A DNA stretch of 54,979 nucleotides. It comes from Nocardia ninae NBRC 108245 (GTDB lineage: Bacteria; Actinomycetota; Actinomycetes; Mycobacteriales; Mycobacteriaceae). The DNA lies in NCBI RefSeq assembly GCF_007990755.1, contig NZ_BJXA01000061.1:1-54979 (forward strand), read 5' to 3'. A program made the position numbers and the translations under genes. Under the pieces are notes generated by a model that made no database searches, had not been told where the DNA came from, and saw only the letters and a list, made by a program, of their open reading frames with translations. Of this stretch, positions 17,737-26,300 are shown one piece after another. Within the stretch, counting starts at the first letter, position 1. Every line of letters begins with the position of its first letter.

Positions 17737-18660
17737 TCAGGGACGTTCGGGACGGTAGAGGTCGGGTTCGAGGTACATGACGCCGGCCGCGGGGACGGCG
17801 GCGCGGACGCGGGCCTCGGCGGCATCGATGGCGGTGGCGACGTCATCGATGGTCAGACCTGGTCGGACGGCAATCTTCGCGGCGATGAGCAATTCATCGG
17901 GCGCGAGATACTCGGTGCGCAGGTGGATTACGCGGTCGAAGTGGGTTTCGTCGACGAGATTGCTGCGGATGGCGCGATCTTCATCGGGCGTGGCACCCTC
18001 GCCGATGAGCAGACTCTTCATCTCCACGATCAGCACCACGGCGATGACACCGAGCAGGATGCCGATGGCGAGGGTGCCGACGCCGTCCCAGCGGGCGTCG
18101 CCGGTGAGCACGGTCAATCCGACACCGGTGAACGCGAAGGCGAGCCCGACCAGCGCCCCGCTGTCCTCCAGCAGCACCACCGGCAGCTCGGGATTGCGCG
18201 ACGTGCGGATGAACTGCCACCAACTGCCACGCCCTTTGAGCGGCTGGGACTCGCGCCGCGCGGTGAGCAGACTGAAGGTCTCCAACACCATCGCGATGAG
18301 CAGGATGGCGATCGCGACCGCCGGCGAGCTGAGCTCCTCGGGACGGCGGATCTTGGTGATGCCCTCATCGATGGCGAACAGGGAACCCATGGTGAACAGC
18401 ACCAGCGCGACCACGAACGAGTAGAAGTAGCGATTGCGGCCGTAACCGAACTGGTGCACCGCATCCGGCGGATGGGCGGCCCGCCGCTTACCCAGGAGCA
18501 ACAGGGCTTCGTTGGCGGTATCGGCCAGCGAATGCATCGCCTCGGCCAGCATCGACGACGAACCCGTCAGCACCGCGCCGACGAACTTCGCGAGCGTGAT
18601 ACCGGCGTTGGCGCCCAGCGCGGCCAGGATTGCTGTGGTACTGCTGCCACCGCTCGACAT
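17737..18660 (-). CDS. Cation diffusion facilitator (CDF) family transporter
   Basis: The product has 307 residues from ATG 18660; an upstream in-frame start at 18684 is possible and neither has a clear ribosome site. Six membrane helices are expected. The second helix carries SSSMLAEAMHSLADTANEAL, where the His and Asp are the CDF metal-binding positions. The fifth shows LEDSGALVGLAFA, with Asp in the usual HxxxD place but Glu-Asp replacing His. A C-terminal cytosolic domain (about 210-300) fits the CDF dimerisation domain. It probably exports divalent metal such as Zn, Mn or Fe by proton exchange. Confidence 0.88.
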   Translation of the reverse strand: MSSGGSSTTAILAALGANAGITLAKFVGAVLTGSSSMLAEAMHSLADTANEALLLLGKRRAAHPPDAVHQFGYGRNRYFYSFVVALVLFTMGSLFAIDEGITKIRRPEELSSPAVAIAILLIAMVLETFSLLTARRESQPLKGRGSWWQFIRTSRNPELPVVLLEDSGALVGLAFAFTGVGLTVLTGDARWDGVGTLAIGILLGVIAVVLIVEMKSLLIGEGATPDEDRAIRSNLVDETHFDRVIHLRTEYLAPDELLIAAKIAVRPGLTIDDVATAIDAAEARVRAAVPAAGVMYLEPDLYRPERP

Positions 18661-18709
18661 GGACGCCAACGCTACCGGCGGCACCGCGCCATCCGTGCGC
18701 GGACACGGC

Positions 18710-20185
18710 CTAGATGTGGCCGCCCGTCGGTGCCTGGAAGCCGCCGATCTGCTGCTCGAGCAGTTCGGCCAGCCGCAGCGGCGTGCGGTCCTCGAACATC
18801 GGGCCGATGAGCTGCACGCCCACCGGCAGACCCTCGGGGGACCGGCCCGCGGGGATGGCGGTGGCGGGCAGGCCGGGCATGGTGGCCACCCCGGCCCACA
18901 CGAGCTGGTCGAAGTACGGGTAGTCGACGCCGTCGATATCGATCTGCCGTTCCTCTATACCCGTGCCGTGGTTGTGGGGGAAGGCGGGAGTGGGCGTGAT
19001 CGGACACACCACCGCATCGAACTCGCCGAACAGCTGACGCCAGCCCTGGCGGTGCAGTTCGCGACGGTTGTTCGCCTCGATCCACTCGCGGTGGCTGAAC
19101 ACCATGGCGCGGAATCGCGCCGCATCGAGACTCTCGTCCTGGGCGCTCAATCCGGCTGCGTGGCGCACCAGCTGCTCGTACGCCTCGGCGGTATGGCTCG
19201 CAGCGACGTTCGACATCAGCAACTGCATGTAGAGCGTCGCGGCCTCGGTCAGATCGGGTAGCAGCGGACTGTGCCGTTCGACGCGGGCGCCCGCCTCGAC
19301 CAGCGCGTCGGCGACTCTTCGCACGCCCGCTCGCACAGCGGAGCTGGTGGGAATGGCCGGATGGTCGTCCAGGACCAACACCCGGAAGTCGCGGAGCCGG
19401 TCGTGGCGCGCCGGCGGCAGCGTCAAGCCGTAGGCCACACCGAGCGTCAGCGGGTCCGGTCCGGCCATCACGTCGAGCAGCAGCGTGAGGTCGCGGGCGG
19501 TGCGCGCCATCGGGCCGACAACCGCGAGGTCCAGCTCGACCGGCAATGCGGAGGCGGGCGGCGCGACCATGCCGCGGGCAGCGGCCAGCCCGAGGGTCGG
19601 CTTGTGTGCGTAGATGCCGCAGAAATGCGCGGGCGTGCGCAGTGAACCGGCGATATCCGAGCCGATGGACAGCGCGCCGAAGTCGGACGCCAAGGCCGCC
19701 GCGGAGCCGCCGGAGGAGCCACCCGCTGTGCGCGCGTGATCCCACGGGTTGTTGGTGGTGCCGTAGATCTCGTTGAAGCTTTGGATATCTCGCAACGTGT
19801 GCGGCACATTGGTTTTGCCGAGAATCACCGCGCCCGCGGTCCTGAGCCGTGACACCTGTACCGCGTCTTCGGTCGGCCGATAGTTCCGGTGCTCAGGTAT
19901 GCCCCAGGTGGTGGGCAGGCCGGCCATGTTGTACGACTCTTTGACCGTCACCGGAATACCCAGCAAGGGCCGATCTTCGCCGCGAGCGCGCGCCTGGTCG
20001 GCGGCGCGGGCGGCTTTTCGCGCCTGATCGAAGTCCGGCACGCAGATGGCGTTGATCAGCTTGTCGTCGCGTTCGATACGAGCGATCGCCTCGTCGGTGA
20101 GTTCCACCGACGTCACCTCACCCGCACGCAACGCCGCCAAAAGCTGTTCTGCCGCAATAAAGTTCCACTCCATGGATTCGACCAT
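18710..20185 (-). CDS. Amidase-signature family amidase
   Basis: The product has 491 residues from ATG 20185 (AAGG six bases upstream); ATG 20173 is an alternative. The Ser-cisSer-Lys triad is visible: Lys in VTVKESYNMAG (about 90), the Gly/Ser-rich stretch TAGGSSGGSAAALAS (about 165-180) with the cis-Ser, and the nucleophile in SIGSDIAGSLRTP. The length fits the family. Substrates range from small amides to aryl amides and cannot be told here. It is divergent from an MHS transporter across 430 bp, so uptake and hydrolysis of the same compound is a reasonable guess. Confidence 0.9.
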   Translation of the reverse strand: MVESMEWNFIAAEQLLAALRAGEVTSVELTDEAIARIERDDKLINAICVPDFDQARKAARAADQARARGEDRPLLGIPVTVKESYNMAGLPTTWGIPEHRNYRPTEDAVQVSRLRTAGAVILGKTNVPHTLRDIQSFNEIYGTTNNPWDHARTAGGSSGGSAAALASDFGALSIGSDIAGSLRTPAHFCGIYAHKPTLGLAAARGMVAPPASALPVELDLAVVGPMARTARDLTLLLDVMAGPDPLTLGVAYGLTLPPARHDRLRDFRVLVLDDHPAIPTSSAVRAGVRRVADALVEAGARVERHSPLLPDLTEAATLYMQLLMSNVAASHTAEAYEQLVRHAAGLSAQDESLDAARFRAMVFSHREWIEANNRRELHRQGWRQLFGEFDAVVCPITPTPAFPHNHGTGIEERQIDIDGVDYPYFDQLVWAGVATMPGLPATAIPAGRSPEGLPVGVQLIGPMFEDRTPLRLAELLEQQIGGFQAPTGGHI

Positions 20186-20615
20186 ACCGGCCTTTTTCGG
20201 ATGGCTGGCTCGCGTAAGTCGTTGACATTCACCGGGAATTCTGGCCGGGTCGCATTGCGATTGGCAAAGCCGCAGGTCCGTGGCACCACCGATAGCTTGT
20301 TGACGCAGGTCAGGGCTATCTGACGGGACTTGATCGCCATTGCGCAGGCCATGAAATATGGCTCCGCGCAACGGGATGCATGTCTCATTTCTCGTGATTC
20401 TCCACTGTCGCGCTTGTTGTTCGGAGTTCAAAAGATCAAAGGGCTTTCACATCGCTTGGGCATTATTGAAGACAATTTGCAAACGATTGCGAATGCGTCC
20501 ACCGGCAGCGGGACCACCCCCGTTGAGGGGTAGTCGACGAGTGACCTGCATCACTATGGTCCCACTCACCCCGCGTCCCGCCTGGACGGCGCAGGGTGCA
20601 CGAGATGAGGAACGT
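20186..20615. other. Divergent amidase/transporter intergenic region (430 bp)
   Basis: This gap is somewhat lower in GC than the flanking genes and contains no convincing gene. Its one clear signal is the GTGA-N6-TCAC site at 20540-20555. The rest, including the sequence next to the amidase start, shows nothing I can name. Confidence 0.5.
20540..20555. promoter_or_regulatory. CRP/GlxR-like operator
   Basis: AGTGACCTGCATCACT is a perfect inverted repeat with core GTGA-N6-TCAC, the pattern bound by actinobacterial cAMP-receptor proteins. It lies 61 bases before the transporter ATG, where an activator or repressor could act on that promoter. Confidence 0.5.
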
Positions 20616-21935
20616 ATGAAAAGACTGTCGCCAGAACGGACAACGGTGACGACGAGCCGCACCAGTGTGCGGCGGGTGGCCATCGCCAGCTGTATCGGCA
20701 CCACCATCGAGTTCTATGACTTCTTCATCTACGGGACCGCGGCAGCGCTGGTATTTCCGAAGGTGTTCTTTCCGGCGCTCGGATCGACGGCGGGCACCGT
20801 CGCCTCGTTCGCGACTTTCGCCGTGGCCTTCGTCGCCCGGCCGGTGGGCGCCATGGTCTTCGGGCATTTCGGGGACCGGATCGGCCGCAAGAAGACCCTC
20901 GTCTCCACGCTTCTGCTGATGGGTATCTCCACCTTGCTGATCGGCCTGCTCCCCGGGGCGGCCACCATCGGCGTCGCGGCACCGCTGATCCTGGTGCTAC
21001 TGCGCTTCGGTCAAGGCTTCGCCGTCGGCGGCGAGTGGGCCGGTGCCACTTTGCTGACAGCCGAGTACGCACCGCCCGGAAAACGCGGCCTCTATGCCAT
21101 GTTCCCGCAAGTCGGGCCTGCTTTCGCCTTCGCGCTTTCCAGCGCTACCTTCCTGATCACCGGCACGCTGTTCGGTGACACGAACGACGATTTCCTGAAC
21201 TGGGGCTGGCGGATCCCGTTCGTCTTCTCCATCGTCCTGGTCGGTATCGGGTTGTATGTGCGGCTGGCGATCGACGAGACCCCCGTGTTTCGGGCGAACG
21301 CGACCCAACGCGCCCTCGACCCCACGCCCGCGCGCTTGCCGTTCCTCGAAGCCTGGCGGTTCCAGACCAAGGAAATCCTGCTTTCCGCAGGCGCGCTGGC
21401 CATTCTGTTCGCCTTCTTCTATATGGGCACCGCATTCCTGACCAGTTACGGCACCAAGACCCTCGGCTTCAGTCGGCCGTTCGTGCTGACCGTCGGTATC
21501 GCGGCCGCGGCGGTATTCGGTGCGGCGATCGTCGTTTCGGCCCTGTACTCGGACCGGCTCGGTCGCCGGTTGGTCATCATGGTCTCGTCCGGGCTCGCGG
21601 TGGTCTGGTCACTGGCGCTGTTCCCGCTGCTCGACAGCGGTTCTCGCCCCGCCTTCGTGATCAGTGTGCTGACCACCCTCGCGATCTTCGGTGTCGCGTA
21701 CGGGCCGTGCGGGGCGCTGTTGCCGGAGATGTTCCAGACCCGCTATCGGTACACCGGAGCCGGGCTCGGCTACAACTTGGCCGGTGTGCTCGGCGGTGCG
21801 ATTCCGCCGCTGATCGCCACACCGCTCGCGTCGGCCTACGGCAGCAATGCGATCGGTTACATGATGGCCGGACTCGCGCTGGTGAGTTTCTTCTGCACCA
21901 AGGCGTTGGTGGAGACCAAAGACAGGGCGTTGTAG
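20616..21935 (+). CDS. MFS transporter of the metabolite:H+ symporter (MHS) family
   Basis: The product has 439 residues. ATG 20616 has GAGG five bases upstream. It has about 12 membrane helices. Family marks are ASCIGTTIEFYDFFIYG in helix 1, FGHFGDRIGRKKTLV in the loop between helices 2 and 3, LRFGQGFAVGGEWAGA in helix 4 and YSDRLGRRLVIM in the second half. These match shikimate/proline-betaine/alpha-ketoglutarate type symporters. It imports a small organic acid or zwitterion with protons; the substrate is unknown. It is followed by a strong terminator and is divergent from the amidase. Confidence 0.92.
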   Translation: MKRLSPERTTVTTSRTSVRRVAIASCIGTTIEFYDFFIYGTAAALVFPKVFFPALGSTAGTVASFATFAVAFVARPVGAMVFGHFGDRIGRKKTLVSTLLLMGISTLLIGLLPGAATIGVAAPLILVLLRFGQGFAVGGEWAGATLLTAEYAPPGKRGLYAMFPQVGPAFAFALSSATFLITGTLFGDTNDDFLNWGWRIPFVFSIVLVGIGLYVRLAIDETPVFRANATQRALDPTPARLPFLEAWRFQTKEILLSAGALAILFAFFYMGTAFLTSYGTKTLGFSRPFVLTVGIAAAAVFGAAIVVSALYSDRLGRRLVIMVSSGLAVVWSLALFPLLDSGSRPAFVISVLTTLAIFGVAYGPCGALLPEMFQTRYRYTGAGLGYNLAGVLGGAIPPLIATPLASAYGSNAIGYMMAGLALVSFFCTKALVETKDRAL

Positions 21936-21973
21936 TCGGATTTCGACGAAGCGCCGCATAGGTCGAGGGGTGG

Positions 21974-22006
21974 CCCGCACCTGATTCACGTCGGGTGCGG
22001 GTTTTT
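21974..22006 (+). terminator. Rho-independent terminator
   Basis: CCCGCACC (21974-21981) pairs perfectly with GGTGCGGG (21994-22001) across a 12-base loop, followed directly by TTTTT. It ends the MHS transporter transcript and lies just before the convergent thioesterase stop. Confidence 0.85.
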
Positions 22007-22014
22007 CCCTGTGG

Positions 22015-22473
22015 TCACTGTTCGGGGCGCGCGGGGAGACAGATCAGGGTCTGTTGTCCCGTTGCGATGAGTGATCGCTCGTCCCCTCGTACGGCGAATA
22101 CCTCGAGTTGGCAGACGGTCAGGGTGCGTCCGGGTTTGAGGACCGTGCCGACGGCTTCGAGGTGATCGCCGGACGCAGGTGCGAGGAGGTTGATTTTGTA
22201 TTCGACGGTGAGCACCGAGGTGTCATCCGGGAAGAGGGTGAAGGCCGCGTAGCCGCCCGCGCTGTCGGCGATCGCGCTGGTCGCACCGGCGTGGATGTAT
22301 CCGTGCTGCTGGGTCACTTCTGGACGGTGGGGGAGCAGGATATGCACGCGCCCCGGCCCGATATGCCCGAGTTGCGCGCCGAGATGCCGCATCAGACCCT
22401 GGCGGTCGAAGCTGGCTTGGATCCGGGAGCGGACCTCCGGGTCGGCCTGATCGAACTGCTCCTGGAGGTCCAT
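22015..22473 (-). CDS. PaaI-like hotdog thioesterase
   Basis: The product has 152 residues from ATG 22473, with GAGGAG at good spacing. The hotdog-fold active site region is QQHGYIHAGATSAIADSAGGYAAF (about 60-83), matching the HGG/HAG-to-Asp layout of PaaI family acyl-CoA thioesterases. The C-terminal strands GRTLTVCQLEVFAVRGDE and LIATGQQTLICLP complete the fold. It probably hydrolyses an aromatic or medium-chain acyl-CoA. The long upstream frame is not part of the gene. Confidence 0.85.
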   Translation of the reverse strand: MDLQEQFDQADPEVRSRIQASFDRQGLMRHLGAQLGHIGPGRVHILLPHRPEVTQQHGYIHAGATSAIADSAGGYAAFTLFPDDTSVLTVEYKINLLAPASGDHLEAVGTVLKPGRTLTVCQLEVFAVRGDERSLIATGQQTLICLPARPEQ

Positions 22474-22917
22474 CGGTCTCCTCGCTCGGCCTGCTGGCGC
22501 GTCTGTTGTCGCGGTCGGGACCCTCGTGTCGCCAACCCGGTTTGCGCGAGCGTAGCAGTGAAAATTTGACACTTCAGTGGGGCTGAGAGCCGGGTCGTTG
22601 CGGTAGAGCGCGGAGTCGCGACGGGCACGCCGGATCGCATTGCGCGGGGGAGTGGCGAACGGGCTTCGATACGTGGTTCGGACCTCTCGGTGATTGTCGA
22701 TTGCCGACTTCGGTTGATGTTGCTGGAAGATCGCTGATGCAGTCACACTGCAGTCGCATTCACCCTGTTGGCGGTGAATGTCAAGGGTTTCTGTGTCAGT
22801 TTTTGGTTACGAAAATCCGCGTGGGATTAGTTGTCCATGTGCCTTGAGCTGCGAGGATATGAAATCTGCCTGGTTTGCTGGTTGACGCGGTTTGCTCGGC
22901 GGTCCGACTCTGGTCGC
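22474..22917. other. Divergent intergenic region (444 bp) with an 8-bp inverted repeat
   Basis: No gene is visible. CATTCACC (22758-22765) and GGTGAATG (22774-22781) form a perfect 8-bp inverted repeat with an 8-base spacer, an operator-like or hairpin element between the thioesterase and the exported-protein gene. The 22790-22900 part is relatively AT-rich and probably holds the promoter for the operon at 22918-28910. Confidence 0.5.
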
Positions 22918-23217
22918 ATGAACATCGCCAGCAGTTGCAAGGTATTAGCTGTGGTGTGGTTGCCGACCATCGTCTGCTCCGCGTTCGTCTCGGGCATCGC
23001 GGCGGCCGACCCGCCGCCCGCCGGATGTAGTTCCGACTACGCGGTGCCGAACCAGCTCACGATCACCTGTGAACCGGGGGCGGGGGTCGGGCAGCACGCG
23101 TACATCAGGTGCCGCGATATCGGCGGCGTACTGCACACCCGAATCGGGACCACCGTGGGTGCTGACGGCGGGTGGTCCCGGGCAGTGTGCGCGACCGGTG
23201 AATACGGCCCGGTCTGA
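22918..23217 (+). CDS. Small exported Cys-containing protein, function unknown
   Basis: The product has 99 residues from ATG 22918. A longer in-frame start at 22831 would put sequence ahead of the signal peptide and is not preferred. The signal peptide (MNIASSCKVLAVVWLPTIVCS, cleavage near IAA-ADP) is followed by about 65 mature residues with four Cys (AGCSSDY, TITCEPG, IRCRDIG, AVCATGE) that could form two disulfides. The family is not recognised. It lies 103 bp ahead of the giant gene on the same strand. Confidence 0.6.
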   Translation: MNIASSCKVLAVVWLPTIVCSAFVSGIAAADPPPAGCSSDYAVPNQLTITCEPGAGVGQHAYIRCRDIGGVLHTRIGTTVGADGGWSRAVCATGEYGPV

Positions 23218-23320
23218 CCCGCCAACTCCTTTTCGTTCAGCGAGCTCGCTCCGAGCTCGGCATGCCCAGTCCCTCTCGGCTGGGTCCTCGCTGCATTCCT
23301 GTTCGATCGAAAGGTTCCTC

Positions 23321-26300
23321 ATGTCGGTAACTCACGAGCGTTCCAGGACCACCAAACAAGGTGCAAAACATCGCAAGGCAGTGAAACGGAATCGTCGCGG
23401 CCTTTATGCGGCGGCCGCGTTTGCCTCGCTGGCCACCGTGATGGTGTCGACCGGCCGGGCGTCGGCGGAAGCGCCCGCGTTTCCGCCGATCCCGACTAAT
23501 CCGGGTGAGCTCGTCCCCGGCTTGAACTCCGCCGTGCCCGGTCTCGGGGACGCGGTCGGCGGGGCGATCACCGAGTTCGGCGAATCCGTTCCGGACATCG
23601 GTGCGGCCGTGCCCGAACTCGGCAACGTCGCAACCAATTTCGGTCCCGCCGGGCAGAACATGGTGGATCAGGCGCTTAACGCGCTGGACAACGTCACCGC
23701 GGGCACCCCGGCCGAAAACGCGGGGAGCATGATTCGCGGGTTCACCACACCGGCGGCGCCGCTCGCCGCGGCGGCGGCGGAACCTGTTGCTTCGGTACCC
23801 GGCGCTGCTCCTGCGGCCGGCCCGCTCGGCTTCGTTCCCTCGCAGGTCACCGAAATGGCGGCCGTTGCGGAACAGGTGATCAGCACCGGTGTCGATCTAC
23901 AGCAGCTGGCCGGTTGGGCCGACAAGACCTTCCCGAGTGGGCCGCTGCGCGGGCCCGTCGAAGACATGCTCGCCTTCGTCAACCAGGCGATCGAACAGGC
24001 GGGCACGCGGCGCGACCCGATCAGCTCGCCGATCGAGGACCTGATCAACCAGGCGCAGACCCTGTTCGACTTCCCGAAGGACGGGCCGAACCCCACCCAG
24101 GCGTTGCGCGATCTGCTCACGCCGATGCTCGGGCAGACCGTAGGTGGCGCAGATCCGTTGCAGGGCTTGGCCGAAGGGATCAGGCAGCTCATCGCGGATC
24201 CGGTCGGCTCGCTGAATACCGCGCTCGCACCGGTGCTGACCGAAATCCGCAACCTGGTGCTGGACAGTGGGTTGATCAACAGTCGCCGTGAGGCGGCCTT
24301 GCCGTTGCTGGCACTGCCGGTGCTCGCCGCAGTGGTGATCGTCGGTGTTGTTGCCGCGCTGGCGATCGGTGCCGTCGCGCTGCTGGCCGCGCCGTTGATT
24401 ATCGGTGTGCTGCTGGTCGGCGGCATCGTGCTGGCCGCGGTGGCGCTGCCCGCGTTGATCGTCCTCGGAGTCGTGCTGGCTGTTGTCGCGCTGCCGGTTC
24501 TGGTGGTGCTCGGCGGGATCGCGCTCGCGGCCGTGGCGTTGCCTGCGCTGGTCGTGCTCGGTCTGGTCGGGCTCGGTCTTGCCGGAATCGTGACGCTGGG
24601 CGCACTGGGTCTTGCCGCGGTGGCAACGGTGGCTGTGCTCGGCTTCGCCGCGCTCGTGGTCGTGCTGACGCTGTGGTGGACCGGGCCGATCGCGTTGGTC
24701 GCACTCGCCGCGCTCGCGCTCGTCGGCGTTGTGACCCTCGGTGCGTTGATCCTTGCGGCGGTCGTCGCGCTGACGGTGTTCGCTGTGGTGGAGACGATCG
24801 CGTTGTCCGCGCTTGCGTTGGCCGCGTTGATCGTGATCGGTGCGGTCACCTTTACTGCGTTGGCTGCGCTCTTCGCGCTGGGATTGCCTGCGGCGCTCGC
24901 GCTCGGTGCCATCGCGCTCGGGGTGGCCGCCACGCTCGGGGTGCTGGCGCTTGCCGCGGTGATCGTATTCGTGGTGCTGGGCTGGACGGGGTTGCCCGCG
25001 CTGCTCATCATCGGCGCCATCGCTGCGGTCGCGGCGATCGTTGTCGCGGCGGGTGTGGTGGCCGCGCTGACCGTGGTGGCCGCGTTCGTTGTCGCGGCAG
25101 TCGTTGGACTCGCTGCCCTCGCTGTCGGTGGTGTGATCGCCCTTGCGGCACTGGCTTTCGCTGCGCTGGTCGTGATCGCGGTCTTCGGCGGACCCGCGCT
25201 GCTCGCATTCGGCGCAGTCGCCGCCGTTGTCACCTTGGCCGCGATCGCGGCACTGGTCGCGCTCGCTGTCGTCTCGGCACCGTTCGTACTTGCCGCCCTG
25301 GCGATCGCCGCGGTGGTCGCGATCGCTGTGGTGGCGCTGCCGGTGATTGCGGCGCTGGTTGTCGGCGCCGGAGTACTTGCTCTGCTTGCCGCGCCGTTCG
25401 TACTGGGCGCGCTTGCGGTTGCGGCGGTGGTGGGGCTCGCCATTGCGGCGGCGGTGCTTGCCGTGATCGCCGCGCCATTTGTGCTTGGTGCGCTTGCGAT
25501 CGCCGCGCTGGCGCTGCCTGCGTTGATTGTGTTGGGCGCGTTGGCAATAGGTGCTGTTATCGGGACGGTGGCGTTGCTTGCTACCGGTGCGGCTGTGCTG
25601 GCTGTGGTTGCGGCACCGGTACTGCTCGCGGTGCTTGCGGTGGCTGCTGTTGTCGGGATCGGGGCGCTGGTTGCCGCGGGCGCGGTTGCGCTTACGGCGT
25701 TGGCGCTCGGCGCGGTCGCGCTGGCGTTGGTGGCGGCACCGGTTCTCCTCGGCCTCGGGGCCGTCGCGCTGGCGACGCTGGCTGTGGTCGCGGTGGTCGT
25801 GCTCGGCGCGCTCGGGTTGGGTCTGGCAGGGACGGTGACCCTCGGTGCGCTGGCGCTGGCCGGTGTGGTGACCACCTTGGTGCTGGCCTTCGCCGCGGTG
25901 GCCGTGGTGCTGCTGCTCGGTTGGACGGGCGTGCCCGCACTGATCGCGCTCGCGGCCATCGGGGTGGTCGGGGCGGTTGTACTCGGTGCGCTCGCCCTCG
26001 CCGCGGTGATCGCGTTGACCGTCTTCGGTATTGCGAATGCGATCGGCCTGGCCGCCTTGGCCTTGGCCGCCGTGGTCACAGTCGTCGCGGCGACCCTCAC
26101 CGGATTGGCCGCGCTCGGCGCGATCGCCCTCGGCACCGCCGTCACCCTCGGCGTACTGGCCCTCGGTGCGGTAGCAGTAGTGCTGCTGGCGGGCTGGACC
26201 GGAATTCCCGCGCTGGTCGCTCTCGCCGCCATCGCAGTGGTCGCGGCAATCGTGGTCGCCGCCGCGGTGACTGCCTCGGTGGTCGCCCTCGCCGGACTCG

